A DNA stretch of 64,000 nucleotides from Neobacillus driksii (GTDB lineage Bacteria; Bacillota; Bacilli; Bacillales; Cytobacillaceae): positions 370,932-434,931 of the forward strand of contig NZ_JACCBX010000001.1 of assembly GCF_013409995.1 (NCBI RefSeq), in the 5' to 3' direction. This document shows, one piece after another, positions 45,005 through 53,781 of this stretch. The notes beneath the pieces are model-generated. The model saw nothing but the letters and a program-made list of their open reading frames with translations, did no database searches and had not been told where the DNA came from. Positions within the stretch are counted from its first letter, which is position 1. Each line of letters starts with the position of its first letter. A program made the position numbers and the translations under genes.

Positions 45005-45649
45005 TTAATTAGTTGATTTTTCTTCCTCTAAATAGACGTTTTCGCCTTTCGTAAAGTTACAACTCCCATTTGTTAAATCAACCATCCAATCTATGAAAGC
45101 TTGACCTTGTTCAGTGTCCACATATACTTCAATGACAACATGATCAAGGTAATTAATCTCTTTAATAATGAATGTAGATAACCTGAGTTCCTTTTCCACT
45201 TTCCCAAGCCACGTATAATCAATCTTTACGTGAATAACTTGAACAAGTCTTCTTTCAACAATACCTGCGGTTTCTAAACCTTCAGATGTTGCTTTCCCAT
45301 ACGCACGAATCAATCCGCCTGCTCCTAATTTAATCCCTCCAAAGTAGCGGGTAATGACGACCACCGTATCTTTAAGATTCTTTTTTTTCAATACTTCAAG
45401 AATGGGTACGCCGGCAGTACCACTGGGTTCACCGTCATCATTCGCTTTTTGAATTTGGTCATTTTCACCTATTAAATATGCTGAACAATTATGATTAGCG
45501 TCCCAATATTTTTTCTTAAGAGTTTGGATAAATTCTTGAGCTTCCCCTTCATTTTCTGCTCTTTTAATATGGGCAATAAAACGCGACTTTTGAATGATAA
45601 TTTCATGTTCAGATACTTCCTGCCTAACCGTAAAATACCGAGATAGCAT
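45005..45649 (-). CDS. yvyE: YvyE/YigZ (IMPACT) family protein
   Basis: A 214-residue cytosolic protein of the IMPACT family. The start at 45649 follows GGAGGGAGA; a longer frame to 45679 lacks a site. Diagnostic N-terminal half: IQKSRFIAHIKRAENE, DANHNCSAYLIGE, DDGEPSGTAGVPILEVL and VVVITRYFGGIKLGAGGLIRAYG. The C-terminal ferredoxin-like domain (YTWLGKVEKELR onward) resembles EF-G domain IV/V. Its exact role is unknown; human IMPACT affects translation control. It is divergent from degS, as in B. subtilis. Confidence 0.95.
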   Translation of the reverse strand: MLSRYFTVRQEVSEHEIIIQKSRFIAHIKRAENEGEAQEFIQTLKKKYWDANHNCSAYLIGENDQIQKANDDGEPSGTAGVPILEVLKKKNLKDTVVVITRYFGGIKLGAGGLIRAYGKATSEGLETAGIVERRLVQVIHVKIDYTWLGKVEKELRLSTFIIKEINYLDHVVIEVYVDTEQGQAFIDWMVDLTNGSCNFTKGENVYLEEEKSTN

Positions 45650-45691
45650 GGTACTCTCCCTCCATAATCTTTTTGACATAATATAAAAAAA

Positions 45692-45701
45692 ACACCGGTG
45701 T
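45692..45701. promoter_or_regulatory. ACACCGGTGT palindrome in the yvyE-degS divergent region
   Basis: A perfect 10-bp palindrome flanked by A/T-rich sequence, 43 bp upstream of yvyE and 210 bp upstream of degS. A TATAAT box for degS lies at 45737-45742. The palindrome may be an operator; the regulator is unknown. Confidence 0.35.
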
Positions 45702-45910
45702 AATATAACTTTAATATAGAAATAACTTTCCCGTGTTATAATAAATAATGTTCAAATAGTGAAAATCCACTTTCGTAAAATAGTAGTTTTGTTAATATAC
45801 ATTATACTACTTAGGCACTATACAGTTGGGAAATTTTTTGGTTTAATGCTTAGAGATAGTAAAAACTTACAATTCGCGTTAAACTAGAAAAAAGGTCTCT
45901 GGAGGAGAGC

Positions 45911-47056
45911 ATGGCGAAAATTCAGAAGATTAATGTGAAATCGATTGATGAAATACGTAAAGAGATGATTGAAACGGTCACGAGCAGTAAAAGTGATATC
46001 TTTCAAATAAGTGAGCAATGCCGAAAAGACTATGAAGATATGACATCTGAATTACGCACCATTAAAGAAATGATGGTGAAATTGAATGCCGAAGAGGAAC
46101 GCTTAGAAGAACTAGTACTTAAGGCTAGATTAACTTTATCAGAGCTTAGTATGAATTTTAAAGCATACACTGAAGCTGAGGTCAGGGAATCCTATGAAAA
46201 AGCACATCAACTCCAAATGGACCTGTCAATCAATTGGCAATATAAAAAACAACTATTGGATAAACGAGCGGACCTCGAACGCAGGCTGCTGGGGCTGGAT
46301 GAAACGATTGATCGTGCAGACCAGCTAATCTCGCAAATCTCAGTGGTCATGAATTATCTCATGAGTGATTTAAAACTTATGGGTGAAGAATTACAGAATG
46401 CAAAAGCAAAACAGGACTTTGGTTTGAAGATTATCGAAGCCCAAGAAGAAGAGCGAAAGCGACTGTCTAGAGATATTCATGATGGTCCGGCGCAAATGCT
46501 AGCTAATGTTATTATGAGATCTGATTTGGTTGACCGTGTTTATCGAGAGCAAGGGCCAGAGGAAGCATTTAAAGAGATTGGAAGCTTCAAAAAAATGGTT
46601 CGAGCTGCCCTATATGAGGTTAGAAGAATTATCTATGATCTTCGACCGATGGCGCTTGATGATTTAGGCCTAGTTCCCACCCTCAGAAAATACTTACAAA
46701 CCATCGAAGAATATCATAACAAGTCTAAAATTGAGTTTATTCCCGTTGGTATAGAACGCAGGCTTCCTCCTAAATATGAAGTGGGTCTATTCCGATTGAT
46801 TCAAGAATCGGTACAAAATGCATTAAAGCATGCCAATGCTTGTGAAATAAAAGTCAGACTGGAAATGACCAAGAATGAATTAACGGTTTTAATTAAAGAT
46901 AACGGCTCTGGGTTTGATACCAATCAAAAAAAGCCTGAGTCATTTGGAATTATAGGAATGAGAGAACGAGTAGAACTTCTTGAAGGAAATATTACGTTTG
47001 AATCAAAAATAGGAAAAGGAACAGCCGTTTTTATTGTCGTTCCATTACCGTCTTAA
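45911..47056 (+). CDS. degS: sensor histidine kinase DegS
   Basis: A 381-residue cytosolic kinase of the two-component pair with DegU. Residues 1-180 are the DegS sensory coiled-coil domain. The HisKA_3 phosphoacceptor site is RLSRDIHDGPAQML with the His near residue 190, and the ATPase domain has ESVQNALKHANA, DNGSGFD and FGIIGMRERVELL. No membrane segment, as known for DegS. ATG follows TCTGGAGGAGAG. It lies 40 bp upstream of degU, so the two are co-transcribed. In B. subtilis the pair controls exoenzymes, competence, motility and poly-gamma-glutamate. Confidence 0.97.
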   Translation: MAKIQKINVKSIDEIRKEMIETVTSSKSDIFQISEQCRKDYEDMTSELRTIKEMMVKLNAEEERLEELVLKARLTLSELSMNFKAYTEAEVRESYEKAHQLQMDLSINWQYKKQLLDKRADLERRLLGLDETIDRADQLISQISVVMNYLMSDLKLMGEELQNAKAKQDFGLKIIEAQEEERKRLSRDIHDGPAQMLANVIMRSDLVDRVYREQGPEEAFKEIGSFKKMVRAALYEVRRIIYDLRPMALDDLGLVPTLRKYLQTIEEYHNKSKIEFIPVGIERRLPPKYEVGLFRLIQESVQNALKHANACEIKVRLEMTKNELTVLIKDNGSGFDTNQKKPESFGIIGMRERVELLEGNITFESKIGKGTAVFIVVPLPS

Positions 47057-47096
47057 ACTAAAAGTATGCAATACATTGGAGCAGGAGGGGAAATAA

Positions 47097-47780
47097 ATGA
47101 TGACGAAGATTGCGATTATCGATGACCATCAGCTATTTAGAGAAGGGGTTAAACGAATACTAGAATTTGAAAAAGCATTCCAGGTTGTTGCCGAAGGTGA
47201 TGACGGAAGTGATGCGATAACGATTGTAAATGCTTATAATCCTGATGTAGTGATTATGGATATAAATATGCCAAACGTGAATGGAATTGAAGCTACACGT
47301 GAACTATCTGAGAAATTTCCTGACACCAAAATTATTATCTTATCGATTCATGATGATGAGAATTATGTGACTCATGCACTGCAAACCGGGGCAAGAGGGT
47401 ACTTACTAAAGGAAATGGATGCCGACGCTCTAATTGAGGCGGTCAAGGTTGTAGCTGAAGGCGGGTGCTACTTACATCCAAAGGTGACTCATAATTTAGT
47501 AAATGAATATCGCAAGCTGACAGCAGGACGTTCTGGCGGCGGTGCCTTTGTTCAAACGCTTGAATTAAGACGCCCGCTTCACCTATTAACGCGCCGTGAA
47601 TGCGAAGTACTGCAAATGCTGGCTGATGGTAAGAGTAACCGTGGAATTGGGGAAGCTTTATTTATCAGTGAAAAAACGGTAAAAAACCATGTAAGTAATA
47701 TTCTACAAAAAATGAACGTCAACGATCGTACACAAGCTGTTGTAGTAGCGATTAAAAACGGCTGGGTTGAGGTTCGATAA
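47097..47780 (+). CDS. degU: response regulator DegU (NarL/LuxR family)
   Basis: A 227-residue DNA-binding response regulator. The receiver domain has the acidic pair in IIDDHQLF, the phosphorylation Asp in [13 protein letters not shown] (near residue 56) and Lys in [11 protein letters not shown]. The C-terminal LuxR-type helix-turn-helix ([37 protein letters not shown]) spans residues 160-220. The linker carries [15 protein letters not shown], as in other DegU proteins. Tandem ATG codons follow AGGAGGGG. It ends at a strong terminator. Confidence 0.97.
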   Translation: MMTKIAIIDDHQLFREGVKRILEFEKAFQVVAEGDDGSDAITIVNAYNPDVVIMDINMPNVNGIEATRELSEKFPDTKIIILSIHDDENYVTHALQTGARGYLLKEMDADALIEAVKVVAEGGCYLHPKVTHNLVNEYRKLTAGRSGGGAFVQTLELRRPLHLLTRRECEVLQMLADGKSNRGIGEALFISEKTVKNHVSNILQKMNVNDRTQAVVVAIKNGWVEVR

Positions 47781-47790
47781 TTTTTATAGG

Positions 47791-47830
47791 GAGGGCACGC
47801 TCTAGAAATGGGCGTGCCCTCTGTTTTTTT
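47791..47830 (+). terminator. terminator of degSU
   Basis: GAGGGCACGC pairs with GCGTGCCCTC across an 11-nt loop, followed by a seven-T tract. Confidence 0.93.
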
Positions 47831-47883
47831 AATTGTTTTTTAGATAGAATAGAACAAAACATATATTTAAGGATGGTTTCATT

Positions 47884-48723
47884 ATGAAGACGGCAGTTGT
47901 TACGGATAGTACCGCTTACATACCCAAAGAATTACGCGATAAATGGAATATTCACATGATCCCGTTACATGTTATCTTCGGCAGCGAGGTATATCAGGAA
48001 GAAGTGGATATTACAGCAGAACAATTTTATCAAGAAGTGAAGGTGAAAGATCTTCCAACCACCTCACAGCCTCCAATCGGACAGTTTGTCGAGTTGTTTG
48101 AGCGATTAGCTAAAGAATATGACGCTGTCATAAGTATCCACCTTTCCAGTGGGATTAGCGGGACTTTTGCTGGAGCTGTAACAGCCAGTACAATGGTGGA
48201 ACATATTAAGGTGTATCCCTTCGATTCGGAAGTAAGCTGTATGCCACAAGGATTATATGCGATTGAAGCTGCAAAAATGGCTTTAAATGGTGAAGACAGT
48301 GATAAAATTATGTCCCGTCTTGAGGAATTGAAAAAAACAGCACGTGCCTATTTTATGGCGGACGACCTGTCCCATTTACAGCGTGGTGGACGCCTTTCTA
48401 GCGCACAGGCGATTATCGGCAGTCTGCTTCAAGTAAAACCCCTTCTTCACTTTGAAGATAAGGTCATCGTCCCATTTGAGAAAATCCGCACCCGGAAAAA
48501 AGCGATGAAACGTATTGTTGATCTGTTAGGAGAAGATGCTGCCAGCGGTGAGCACTACCAAGCTGCGGTTATCCATGCTAACCGTGAAGAAGAAGCGCAA
48601 GAATGGAAGTTAGAGCTCGAAGCATTGTATCCAAACGTTGAATTCATGGTAAGCTACTTTGGCCCTGTGATTGGAACTCACTTAGGAGAAGGTGCCATGG
48701 GCCTTGGCTGGATGAAAAAATAG
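47884..48723 (+). CDS. DegV family fatty-acid-binding protein
   Basis: A 279-residue DegV/FakB-type protein that binds a fatty acid for phosphorylation by FakA. Hallmarks: VTDSTAYIPKELRDKWNIHMIPLHVIFG at the start, PTTSQPPIGQFVELFE, SIHLSSGISGTFAGA, the VYPFDSEVSCMPQGL region, and DDLSHLQRGGRLSSAQA. The Ser and Arg in these segments contact the lipid carboxylate in known structures. B. subtilis has yviA at the same place, between degU and comFA. ATG follows AAGGATGG. A hairpin follows. Confidence 0.93.
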   Translation: MKTAVVTDSTAYIPKELRDKWNIHMIPLHVIFGSEVYQEEVDITAEQFYQEVKVKDLPTTSQPPIGQFVELFERLAKEYDAVISIHLSSGISGTFAGAVTASTMVEHIKVYPFDSEVSCMPQGLYAIEAAKMALNGEDSDKIMSRLEELKKTARAYFMADDLSHLQRGGRLSSAQAIIGSLLQVKPLLHFEDKVIVPFEKIRTRKKAMKRIVDLLGEDAASGEHYQAAVIHANREEEAQEWKLELEALYPNVEFMVSYFGPVIGTHLGEGAMGLGWMKK

Positions 48724-48734
48724 TTTGTATGGAG

Positions 48735-48763
48735 AAGCTAGGCTAAGATCAGCCTGGCTTTTC
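48735..48763 (+). terminator. terminator of the degV-family gene
   Basis: AAGCTAGGCT pairs with AGCCTGGCTT (one G-T pair) across AAGATC; the T-tract is short. Confidence 0.65.
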
Positions 48764-48876
48764 GCCTATGCTCTGGGTAATTTCTAACTATTATTCGACA
48801 AGGGCAGGTAATTTGATGCGCCTTGTTGAATTTTTTTAAAGTGTAAGTCAAAAAGAATAAAGAAAGGGTGCTTCTC

Positions 48877-50364
48877 GTGCGTTTTCTTGTAAAGAACAAT
48901 TTATTGATTCCCCTAAGAGATAGTGAAAACTCACTTCCCATCTCACAAATCCCAGTCATTCCACAGCCTCCTTTAAACCCTGCATTTCCCTACAATCTTC
49001 ATCTACAGCTGCTTCTCACAGGCAAACAACTCCTGATGGATGACGTTCCTTTCTCTCTTGAAGTAATACAAAAACATTATGAAAATGGCTATATTACTTA
49101 TCGAAAAGGGATTGATTATAGAAGAAATCACCCAATTTGTTCTCGTTGTGGTAACATGGCAGAGCATTGGTTTGCAAGGTTTCCATGTGCCAGATGCGGG
49201 GAAATTTGCTTATACTGCCGTAAGTGCTTGATGATGGGGCGAATTAGTGCATGTACCCCTTTACTTGGCTGGAACGGTCCAGCTCCAAATCATCATTTGC
49301 CTGAAAATATTCTAGGGTGGAAAGGCAAGTTATCGGTTGGTCAGCAAACGGCATCATATAGAGTAGTAGAGACAGTGAGGAACATGAAAGAACTGCTTGT
49401 GTGGGCTGTTTGTGGTGCTGGAAAAACCGAGGTTCTTTTTGCTGGAATAGAAACTGCCCTCAGAGCCGAAAGAAGAGTGTGTATTGCTACGCCGCGAACA
49501 GATGTAGTCCTGGAGCTTACACCACGGCTGAAAACAGCCTTTCCTGACATTAGTGTTGCTTCTCTATATGGCGGAAGTGAGGACCGCCACCTTTATGCCC
49601 CGCTTACAATTGCCACTACCCATCAGCTGCTACGGTTTCACCACGCCTTTGATACGATTATTTTGGATGAAGTCGATGCGTTTCCGTATACAGCGGAGGA
49701 AACTCTCCAGTATGCTGCAGTTCATGCCCGGAAGCCAGTATCAGCCATGATCTACCTAACTGCCACACCCAATGAAAGATGGCAAAGAGAGTGCCAAACA
49801 GGAAAAAGAGCCTTTACCACAATCCCAGCCAGATTCCACCGTCATCCTCTTCCCATTCCTTCCTTCACGTGGTGTGGCAATTGGCAAAAGCAATTAAAAA
49901 AAGAGAAGCTGCCTGCAAATGTTCTACACTGGATAAAAGAACGGCTAGAGAATAATAAACAGGCTTTATTGTTTTTTCCGCATATCCTCTTAATGGAAAA
50001 AGCCCTCCCGATCCTCCGAAAATTAGCTCCCGAGATTGAGTCTGTCCATGCGGAGGATCCAGACCGTAAAAATAAGGTTCAAAAAATGCGAAATAAGGAG
50101 ATTCCTTTATTACTAACCACCACGATTTTAGAACGTGGTGTAACATTTCCCAACATCGATGTAGCCGTTGTTGGTGCGGAGGATGACATATTTACTGAAA
50201 GCGCACTTGTTCAAATTGCCGGCAGGGCAGGAAGGAGTAAGGAGTTCCCTAATGGAGTAGTTACATTTTTTCATTATGGAAAAACGGAAGCAATGCTAAA
50301 GGCACAAAAACAAATTACTGAAATGAATCGTGAAGGAGTGAGAAAGGGGCTAATTGACGGATGA
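48877..50364 (+). CDS. comFA: competence ATP-dependent DNA translocase ComFA
   Basis: A 495-residue DEAD-like helicase needed for import of transforming DNA. GTG 48877 follows AGAAAGG at a better distance than the in-frame GTG 48868. A four-Cys zinc finger (CSRCG and CARCG, CLYCRKC near residues 85-120) precedes the motor: Walker A AVCGAGKTEVLF, ATPRTDVVLEL, LDEVDAFPY (Walker B), YLTATPNE, then TTTILERGVTFPNIDV and QIAGRAGRS in domain 2. It overlaps comFC by 4 nt. comFB, between them in B. subtilis, is absent. The set suggests competence capacity. Confidence 0.95.
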   Translation: MRFLVKNNLLIPLRDSENSLPISQIPVIPQPPLNPAFPYNLHLQLLLTGKQLLMDDVPFSLEVIQKHYENGYITYRKGIDYRRNHPICSRCGNMAEHWFARFPCARCGEICLYCRKCLMMGRISACTPLLGWNGPAPNHHLPENILGWKGKLSVGQQTASYRVVETVRNMKELLVWAVCGAGKTEVLFAGIETALRAERRVCIATPRTDVVLELTPRLKTAFPDISVASLYGGSEDRHLYAPLTIATTHQLLRFHHAFDTIILDEVDAFPYTAEETLQYAAVHARKPVSAMIYLTATPNERWQRECQTGKRAFTTIPARFHRHPLPIPSFTWCGNWQKQLKKEKLPANVLHWIKERLENNKQALLFFPHILLMEKALPILRKLAPEIESVHAEDPDRKNKVQKMRNKEIPLLLTTTILERGVTFPNIDVAVVGAEDDIFTESALVQIAGRAGRSKEFPNGVVTFFHYGKTEAMLKAQKQITEMNREGVRKGLIDG

Positions 50365-51077
50365 TTTTATTCTCTCAAGCTCAATGTCTAATATGCCATG
50401 AAATCATCCAGCCTAAAATAGGATGGAAAACCATTTTTTCAGCAGAAAAGGGGATGAATCTATGTCCAACTTGTGAGGGGAAATTTCACTTAATTAAAGG
50501 AGAACAATGCAGGGTATGCAGCCGCCCATTTCAATTCTTAGATGAAAAGTTTCGCCACGGTGAGCTGTGCTTTGACTGTAAACGCTGGGAGGAGGATGAA
50601 GATTGGAAGGGCTATCTTGATTCTAATCACTCCATATATCTCTATAACGATTTTTTTAAGGAAGTAATGGCTACATTTAAATATCGTGGTGATTATATAT
50701 TGGCGATAATTTTTGCTGAAAAAATAAAGGATTTAATTAGCAAGTTACAGCCGGATTTACTTGTACCAATTCCTTTAAGTAGTGAGCGTCTGTATGAGCG
50801 GGGATTTAATCAGGCAGAAGCGCTGTTGAATGAGTCAGGCTTACCCCCTACAATGCTGCTAACCCGAATACATTCAGAAAAACAATCGAAAAAATCACGA
50901 TTGGAACGAATTCATATTCCACAGGTTTTTAAGGTCGATGGTCAAACTGAAGTAATAGGAAAAAAAATTCTGCTGATTGATGATATTTATACCACTGGTT
51001 CAACACTTAGGCATGCTGCAAAGCTGTTGAAAAAATCGGGAGCGAAAGGGATTCAATCACTTACGCTCGCACGATAA
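50361..51077 (+). CDS. comFC: competence protein ComFC (phosphoribosyltransferase-like)
   Basis: A 238-residue cytosolic protein. Zinc-ribbon Cys pairs CLICHE, CPTCEG, CRVCSRPF and CFDCKRW are in the first 75 residues. The PRTase fold follows with LVPIPLSSERLYERGFNQAE, the RIHSEKQSKKSRLER segment and the PRPP loop KKILLIDDIYTTGSTL. ComFC is required for transformation; its ligand is not established. The ATGA overlap with comFA implies translational coupling. It ends 3 bp from the convergent coat-protein gene. Confidence 0.94.
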   Translation: MILFSQAQCLICHEIIQPKIGWKTIFSAEKGMNLCPTCEGKFHLIKGEQCRVCSRPFQFLDEKFRHGELCFDCKRWEEDEDWKGYLDSNHSIYLYNDFFKEVMATFKYRGDYILAIIFAEKIKDLISKLQPDLLVPIPLSSERLYERGFNQAEALLNESGLPPTMLLTRIHSEKQSKKSRLERIHIPQVFKVDGQTEVIGKKILLIDDIYTTGSTLRHAAKLLKKSGAKGIQSLTLAR

Positions 51078-51080
51078 ACA

Positions 51081-51584
51081 TTATTTATACTTCATCCTTA
51101 AGGCTTTTTGGGCATTTTCGATATCAAGTCCAAGCAGGCGGCCTAAGTCATACGAAGGATAAAGGCCATGTCTATACATGTAATTATAAATTCGTTCATG
51201 TCCCTTGATACCCGCGTTTAATTGCTTCGTTAACACATTTCGTAAAGCTGGAGTCGCCGTTTCCGTAATAGCCACAGACAAATTCCGGACTAAGGCTTTG
51301 GAGAGACTTAGAAGGTCACCGGCATAGAAACCAACATCCTCACGAAAGTCATCTTCGTCATCCCTGCCTTGGTAACCAGGAGCGGAAGGATAAAACCTTA
51401 ATAGCTCACCAAGGTTATTTTCAAGCTCGTGAATAGATTTATTATAGATTTCCTTTAGCTCTTGGTCAGGAACCTTTCTATACGATAATTTTAACTTCAT
51501 TAAGCCTACAGATTGAAATGCAACCAGTTCATGAAGTTCTAATGTTTCATGCCATGCGAGTGTTTTTCTTTCTTGTTGTTCCAT
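51081..51584 (-). CDS. CotF-like spore coat protein family
   Basis: A 167-residue helical protein. The start at 51584 has GGAGGAGAG upstream; a longer frame to 51611 lacks a site. It shows the coat F pattern: [49 protein letters not shown], then [41 protein letters not shown] and [15 protein letters not shown]. CotF-domain proteins are spore coat or coat-associated components. It occupies the interval where B. subtilis carries its flagellar late genes, between comFC and hpf. Confidence 0.8.
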   Translation of the reverse strand: MEQQERKTLAWHETLELHELVAFQSVGLMKLKLSYRKVPDQELKEIYNKSIHELENNLGELLRFYPSAPGYQGRDDEDDFREDVGFYAGDLLSLSKALVRNLSVAITETATPALRNVLTKQLNAGIKGHERIYNYMYRHGLYPSYDLGRLLGLDIENAQKALRMKYK

Positions 51585-51737
51585 GCATACTCTCCTCCAG
51601 TCATTATTCATCTCAGTACTTTATTCCTAAGACATAAAGGTGGTAAATTGTCCCTGATAATAATAGACTAAAGATGTAGGATCCTTTAAAAAGCTTTTAC
51701 CGGTATCTTGGTTTGGTTGTCACTATTTTCCCTGTGA

Positions 51738-51760
51738 TTTTGTCAAAATTTCGACAAAAT
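51738..51760 (+). promoter_or_regulatory. inverted repeat TTTTGTC-N8-GACAAAA upstream of hpf
   Basis: Seven-bp arms, 8 bp with flanking A/T, separated by 8 nt, about 80-100 bp before the hpf start and just upstream of a sigma-B-like promoter. Possible operator; regulator unknown. Confidence 0.4.
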
Positions 51761-51770
51761 TTTAATTCTG

Positions 51771-51795
51771 ATTTAGCAGGATTATCAAAGGGTAA
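51771..51795 (+). promoter_or_regulatory. sigma-B-like promoter of hpf
   Basis: ATTTAG (51771-51776), 13-bp spacer, GGGTAA (51790-51795), compared with the sigma-B pattern GTTTAA-N12-14-GGGTAT (about 4/6 and 5/6 matches). hpf (yvyD) is a general-stress gene in B. subtilis, which supports the reading. The assignment is by eye. Confidence 0.45.
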
Positions 51796-51838
51796 AATAG
51801 AAATGTAATACATAGGAATATAAAGGAGGAGTCCACAA

Positions 51839-52387
51839 ATGAATTATAACGTTCGTGGTGAAAACATTGAGGTAACTCCAGCAATTAGAGATTACGTTGA
51901 AAAGAAAATTTCTAAATTGGAAAGGTATTTCACAGAAGCACCTGAAGCTAAGGTAAATGTGAATCTAAGATTCAATCAAGATAAAAGTTCAAAAGTAGAG
52001 GTTACCATCCCGCTTCCAAATTTGGTTCTTCGAGCAGAAGAAACAAATGTCGATATGTATGCCGGCATTGACTTGATCTCAGACAAGTTAGAGCGCCAAA
52101 TTCGCAAGCATAAAACAAAGGTTAATCGTAAATTCCGAGAAAAAGGTGATTTCCCGGTTACATTTTCAACTTCTGAAAACACTGAAACTGTAGATCACGA
52201 TGAAGAGGACTTAGAACTTGTTCGTACCAAGCGTTTTGATCTAAAGCCAATGGACAGTGAAGAAGCGATTCTTCAAATGAATCTATTAGGACACAGCTTC
52301 TATGTATTCAACAATTCTGAGACTAATCGTACAAACGTAGTTTATAAGCGTAAAGATGGCCGTTATGGCTTAATCGAAACACATTAA
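51839..52387 (+). CDS. hpf: ribosome hibernation promoting factor, long form
   Basis: A 182-residue cytosolic protein. The N-terminal S30AE domain (residues 1-100: YNVRGENIEVTPAIRDYVEKKISKLERYF and IDLISDKLERQIRKHKTKV) binds the decoding region. An acidic linker leads to the C-terminal dimerisation domain (LVRTKRFDLKPMDSEEAILQMNLLGHSFYVF, RKDGRYGLIE) that joins two 70S ribosomes into 100S. ATG follows AAGGAGGAG. The two-domain length marks the long HPF of Firmicutes. Confidence 0.97.
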   Translation: MNYNVRGENIEVTPAIRDYVEKKISKLERYFTEAPEAKVNVNLRFNQDKSSKVEVTIPLPNLVLRAEETNVDMYAGIDLISDKLERQIRKHKTKVNRKFREKGDFPVTFSTSENTETVDHDEEDLELVRTKRFDLKPMDSEEAILQMNLLGHSFYVFNNSETNRTNVVYKRKDGRYGLIETH

Positions 52388-52398
52388 TTAGAAACATG

Positions 52399-52431
52399 AC
52401 GCAGTTCCGAGCCGTTGGAACTGCGTTTTTC
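52399..52431 (+). terminator. terminator of hpf
   Basis: ACGCAGTTCC pairs with GGAACTGCGT across an 8-nt loop, followed by TTTTC. Confidence 0.92.
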
Positions 52432-52524
52432 TTGATGTTCTATTATTCTAATATTTTATATAATTAGAATATACGACAATAGCCGGATTACGATCAAAAT
52501 CAATTTTCACAGGAGGCTTTATTC

Positions 52525-53367
52525 ATGACATTTTCAATCGTAGGGTATGATCCAATTGAAAAAGAATGGGGAATTGCCGTTCAATCAAAATTTTTAGGAG
52601 TAGGTGCTGTGGTACCTTGGGCAAAGGCTGGTGCTGGGGCAGTAGCGACTCAATCATATGCCAACACAGCTTATGGTCCAAAAGCACTTGAATTAATGGA
52701 GCAGGGGAAGTCTGCACAGGAAACCCTTGAACTACTGTTAGCTGAAGACCCTGAAAAAGAAATGCGCCAGGTTGGACTTATTGACTCTTTTGGAAATCCA
52801 GCGACATTCACAGGTAGTGAGTGTTATGATTGGGCTGGCGGGGTGACAGGCACCCACTTTGCTGCGCAAGGGAATATTTTAGTGGATGAAAAAACAGTAC
52901 AAGCCATGGCACAAGTATTTACGGAAACCGAAGGACCACTTGCAGACAGACTCTTGGCTGCATTAGATGCCGGTCAGGAAGTTGGCGGAGACAGCAGAGG
53001 AAAGCAGTCTGCTGCTCTGTATATCGTGAAAGATAGTGGAGGGTATGGTGGTTTTAATGACCGCTACATTGATTTAAGGGTTGATGATCATCCAGACCCC
53101 ATTAAAGAATTAATCCGAATTTATCAGCTGCAGCAATTGTATTTTGCACCATCGAATCCTGAGCGAATCGCTGCGATTGAAGGAGAAATCAAGGTCCAGT
53201 TACTTCACCATTTAAAAAGGTTATCCTACCTTAGCGATGAACCAAAAAGCAATGATGACATTTATAGGGCCCTAACTGCTTATATTCATACAGAAAACTT
53301 TGAAATGAGAGAACAGAGTTCAGGGTATATTGACCTGGAGATTCTTGATTTTATGAAAAAATCATAA
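52525..53367 (+). CDS. DUF1028 family putative Ntn-hydrolase-like protein
   Basis: A 280-residue cytosolic protein with no signal. The N-terminal 200 residues match DUF1028: MTFSIVGYDPIEKEWGIAVQSKFLGVGAVVPWA, AGAGAVATQSYANTAYG, GLIDSFGNPATFTGSECYDWAGG, AAQGNILVDEKTVQAMA and GGDSRGKQSAALYIV, with DLRVDDHPDPIKEL. The C-terminal 70 residues are helical. DUF1028 proteins have an Ntn-hydrolase-like fold and lack a known substrate. ATG follows AGGAGGC. Around codon 110 the DNA contains GGTGACAGGCACC, discussed under findings. Confidence 0.9.
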   Translation: MTFSIVGYDPIEKEWGIAVQSKFLGVGAVVPWAKAGAGAVATQSYANTAYGPKALELMEQGKSAQETLELLLAEDPEKEMRQVGLIDSFGNPATFTGSECYDWAGGVTGTHFAAQGNILVDEKTVQAMAQVFTETEGPLADRLLAALDAGQEVGGDSRGKQSAALYIVKDSGGYGGFNDRYIDLRVDDHPDPIKELIRIYQLQQLYFAPSNPERIAAIEGEIKVQLLHHLKRLSYLSDEPKSNDDIYRALTAYIHTENFEMREQSSGYIDLEILDFMKKS

Positions 53368-53376
53368 CACTTTTTC

Positions 53377-53404
53377 CTCCTAATACCCATTAGGAGTTTT
53401 TTAT
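53377..53404 (+). terminator. terminator of the DUF1028 gene
   Basis: CTCCTAAT pairs with ATTAGGAG around ACCC, followed by a T-run. Confidence 0.9.
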
Positions 53405-53407
53405 TTT

Positions 53408-53683
53408 GGCTCTGTTATTATCTATTGTTGATTTTCGTAAAGGGTAGAGAATTCATAGGCGGAGAATTTCCTGCTATTGTATATTGAGGAACCCTAAGAA
53501 GCAGATATAAGCGGAGATATTCCGGTTAACAGCTTTAAATAAGACAAAATCCAAGGATTTGGATACAATAAGCGGAAAAACTCCGCTAATTTTTAAGGAA
53601 AAATGGGTATTTCCCAATTTAAACGGAAATTCTCCGCTTATTTTACAAACACAAATAAATCAACATTCAATTATAACAGAGCC
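53408..53683. mobile_element. 276-bp MITE-like element with imperfect terminal inverted repeats and internal palindromes
   Basis: Terminal inverted repeats start GGCTCTGTTAT (53408) and end ATAACAGAGCC (53683); 23 of the first 27 positions match when extended. Inside, a GCGGAG-type palindrome occurs four times: 53459-53471, 53511-53524, 53571-53587 (AGCGGA-AAAAC-TCCGCT) and 53625-53637 inverted. The outer two are near mirror images, about 51 and 46 bp from the ends. There is no open frame, which fits a non-autonomous or dispersed repeat element. No clear target duplication was found. It fills most of the gap 53405-53781. Confidence 0.65.
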
Positions 53684-53718
53684 TTTATATTAATAACACT
53701 ATTTATATAATGGTAATA

Positions 53719-53746
53719 TTGTTATTTTATTGAAATATAGTATAAT
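53719..53746 (+). promoter_or_regulatory. sigma-A-like promoter of the cbb3-like gene
   Basis: TTGTTA (53719-53724), 16-bp spacer, TATAAT (53741-53746), 36 bp before the start codon. Confidence 0.55.
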
Positions 53747-53781
53747 AGTTCTAGATTTTATTCTAAGGAGGTAGGTATTAA

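Noticed and set aside
53459..53637. Possible CRISPR array from four related palindromes
   Set aside because: Spacing is irregular (about 46-60 bp), one copy is inverted, repeats are short and diverged, and no cas gene is near; a MITE-like element fits better.
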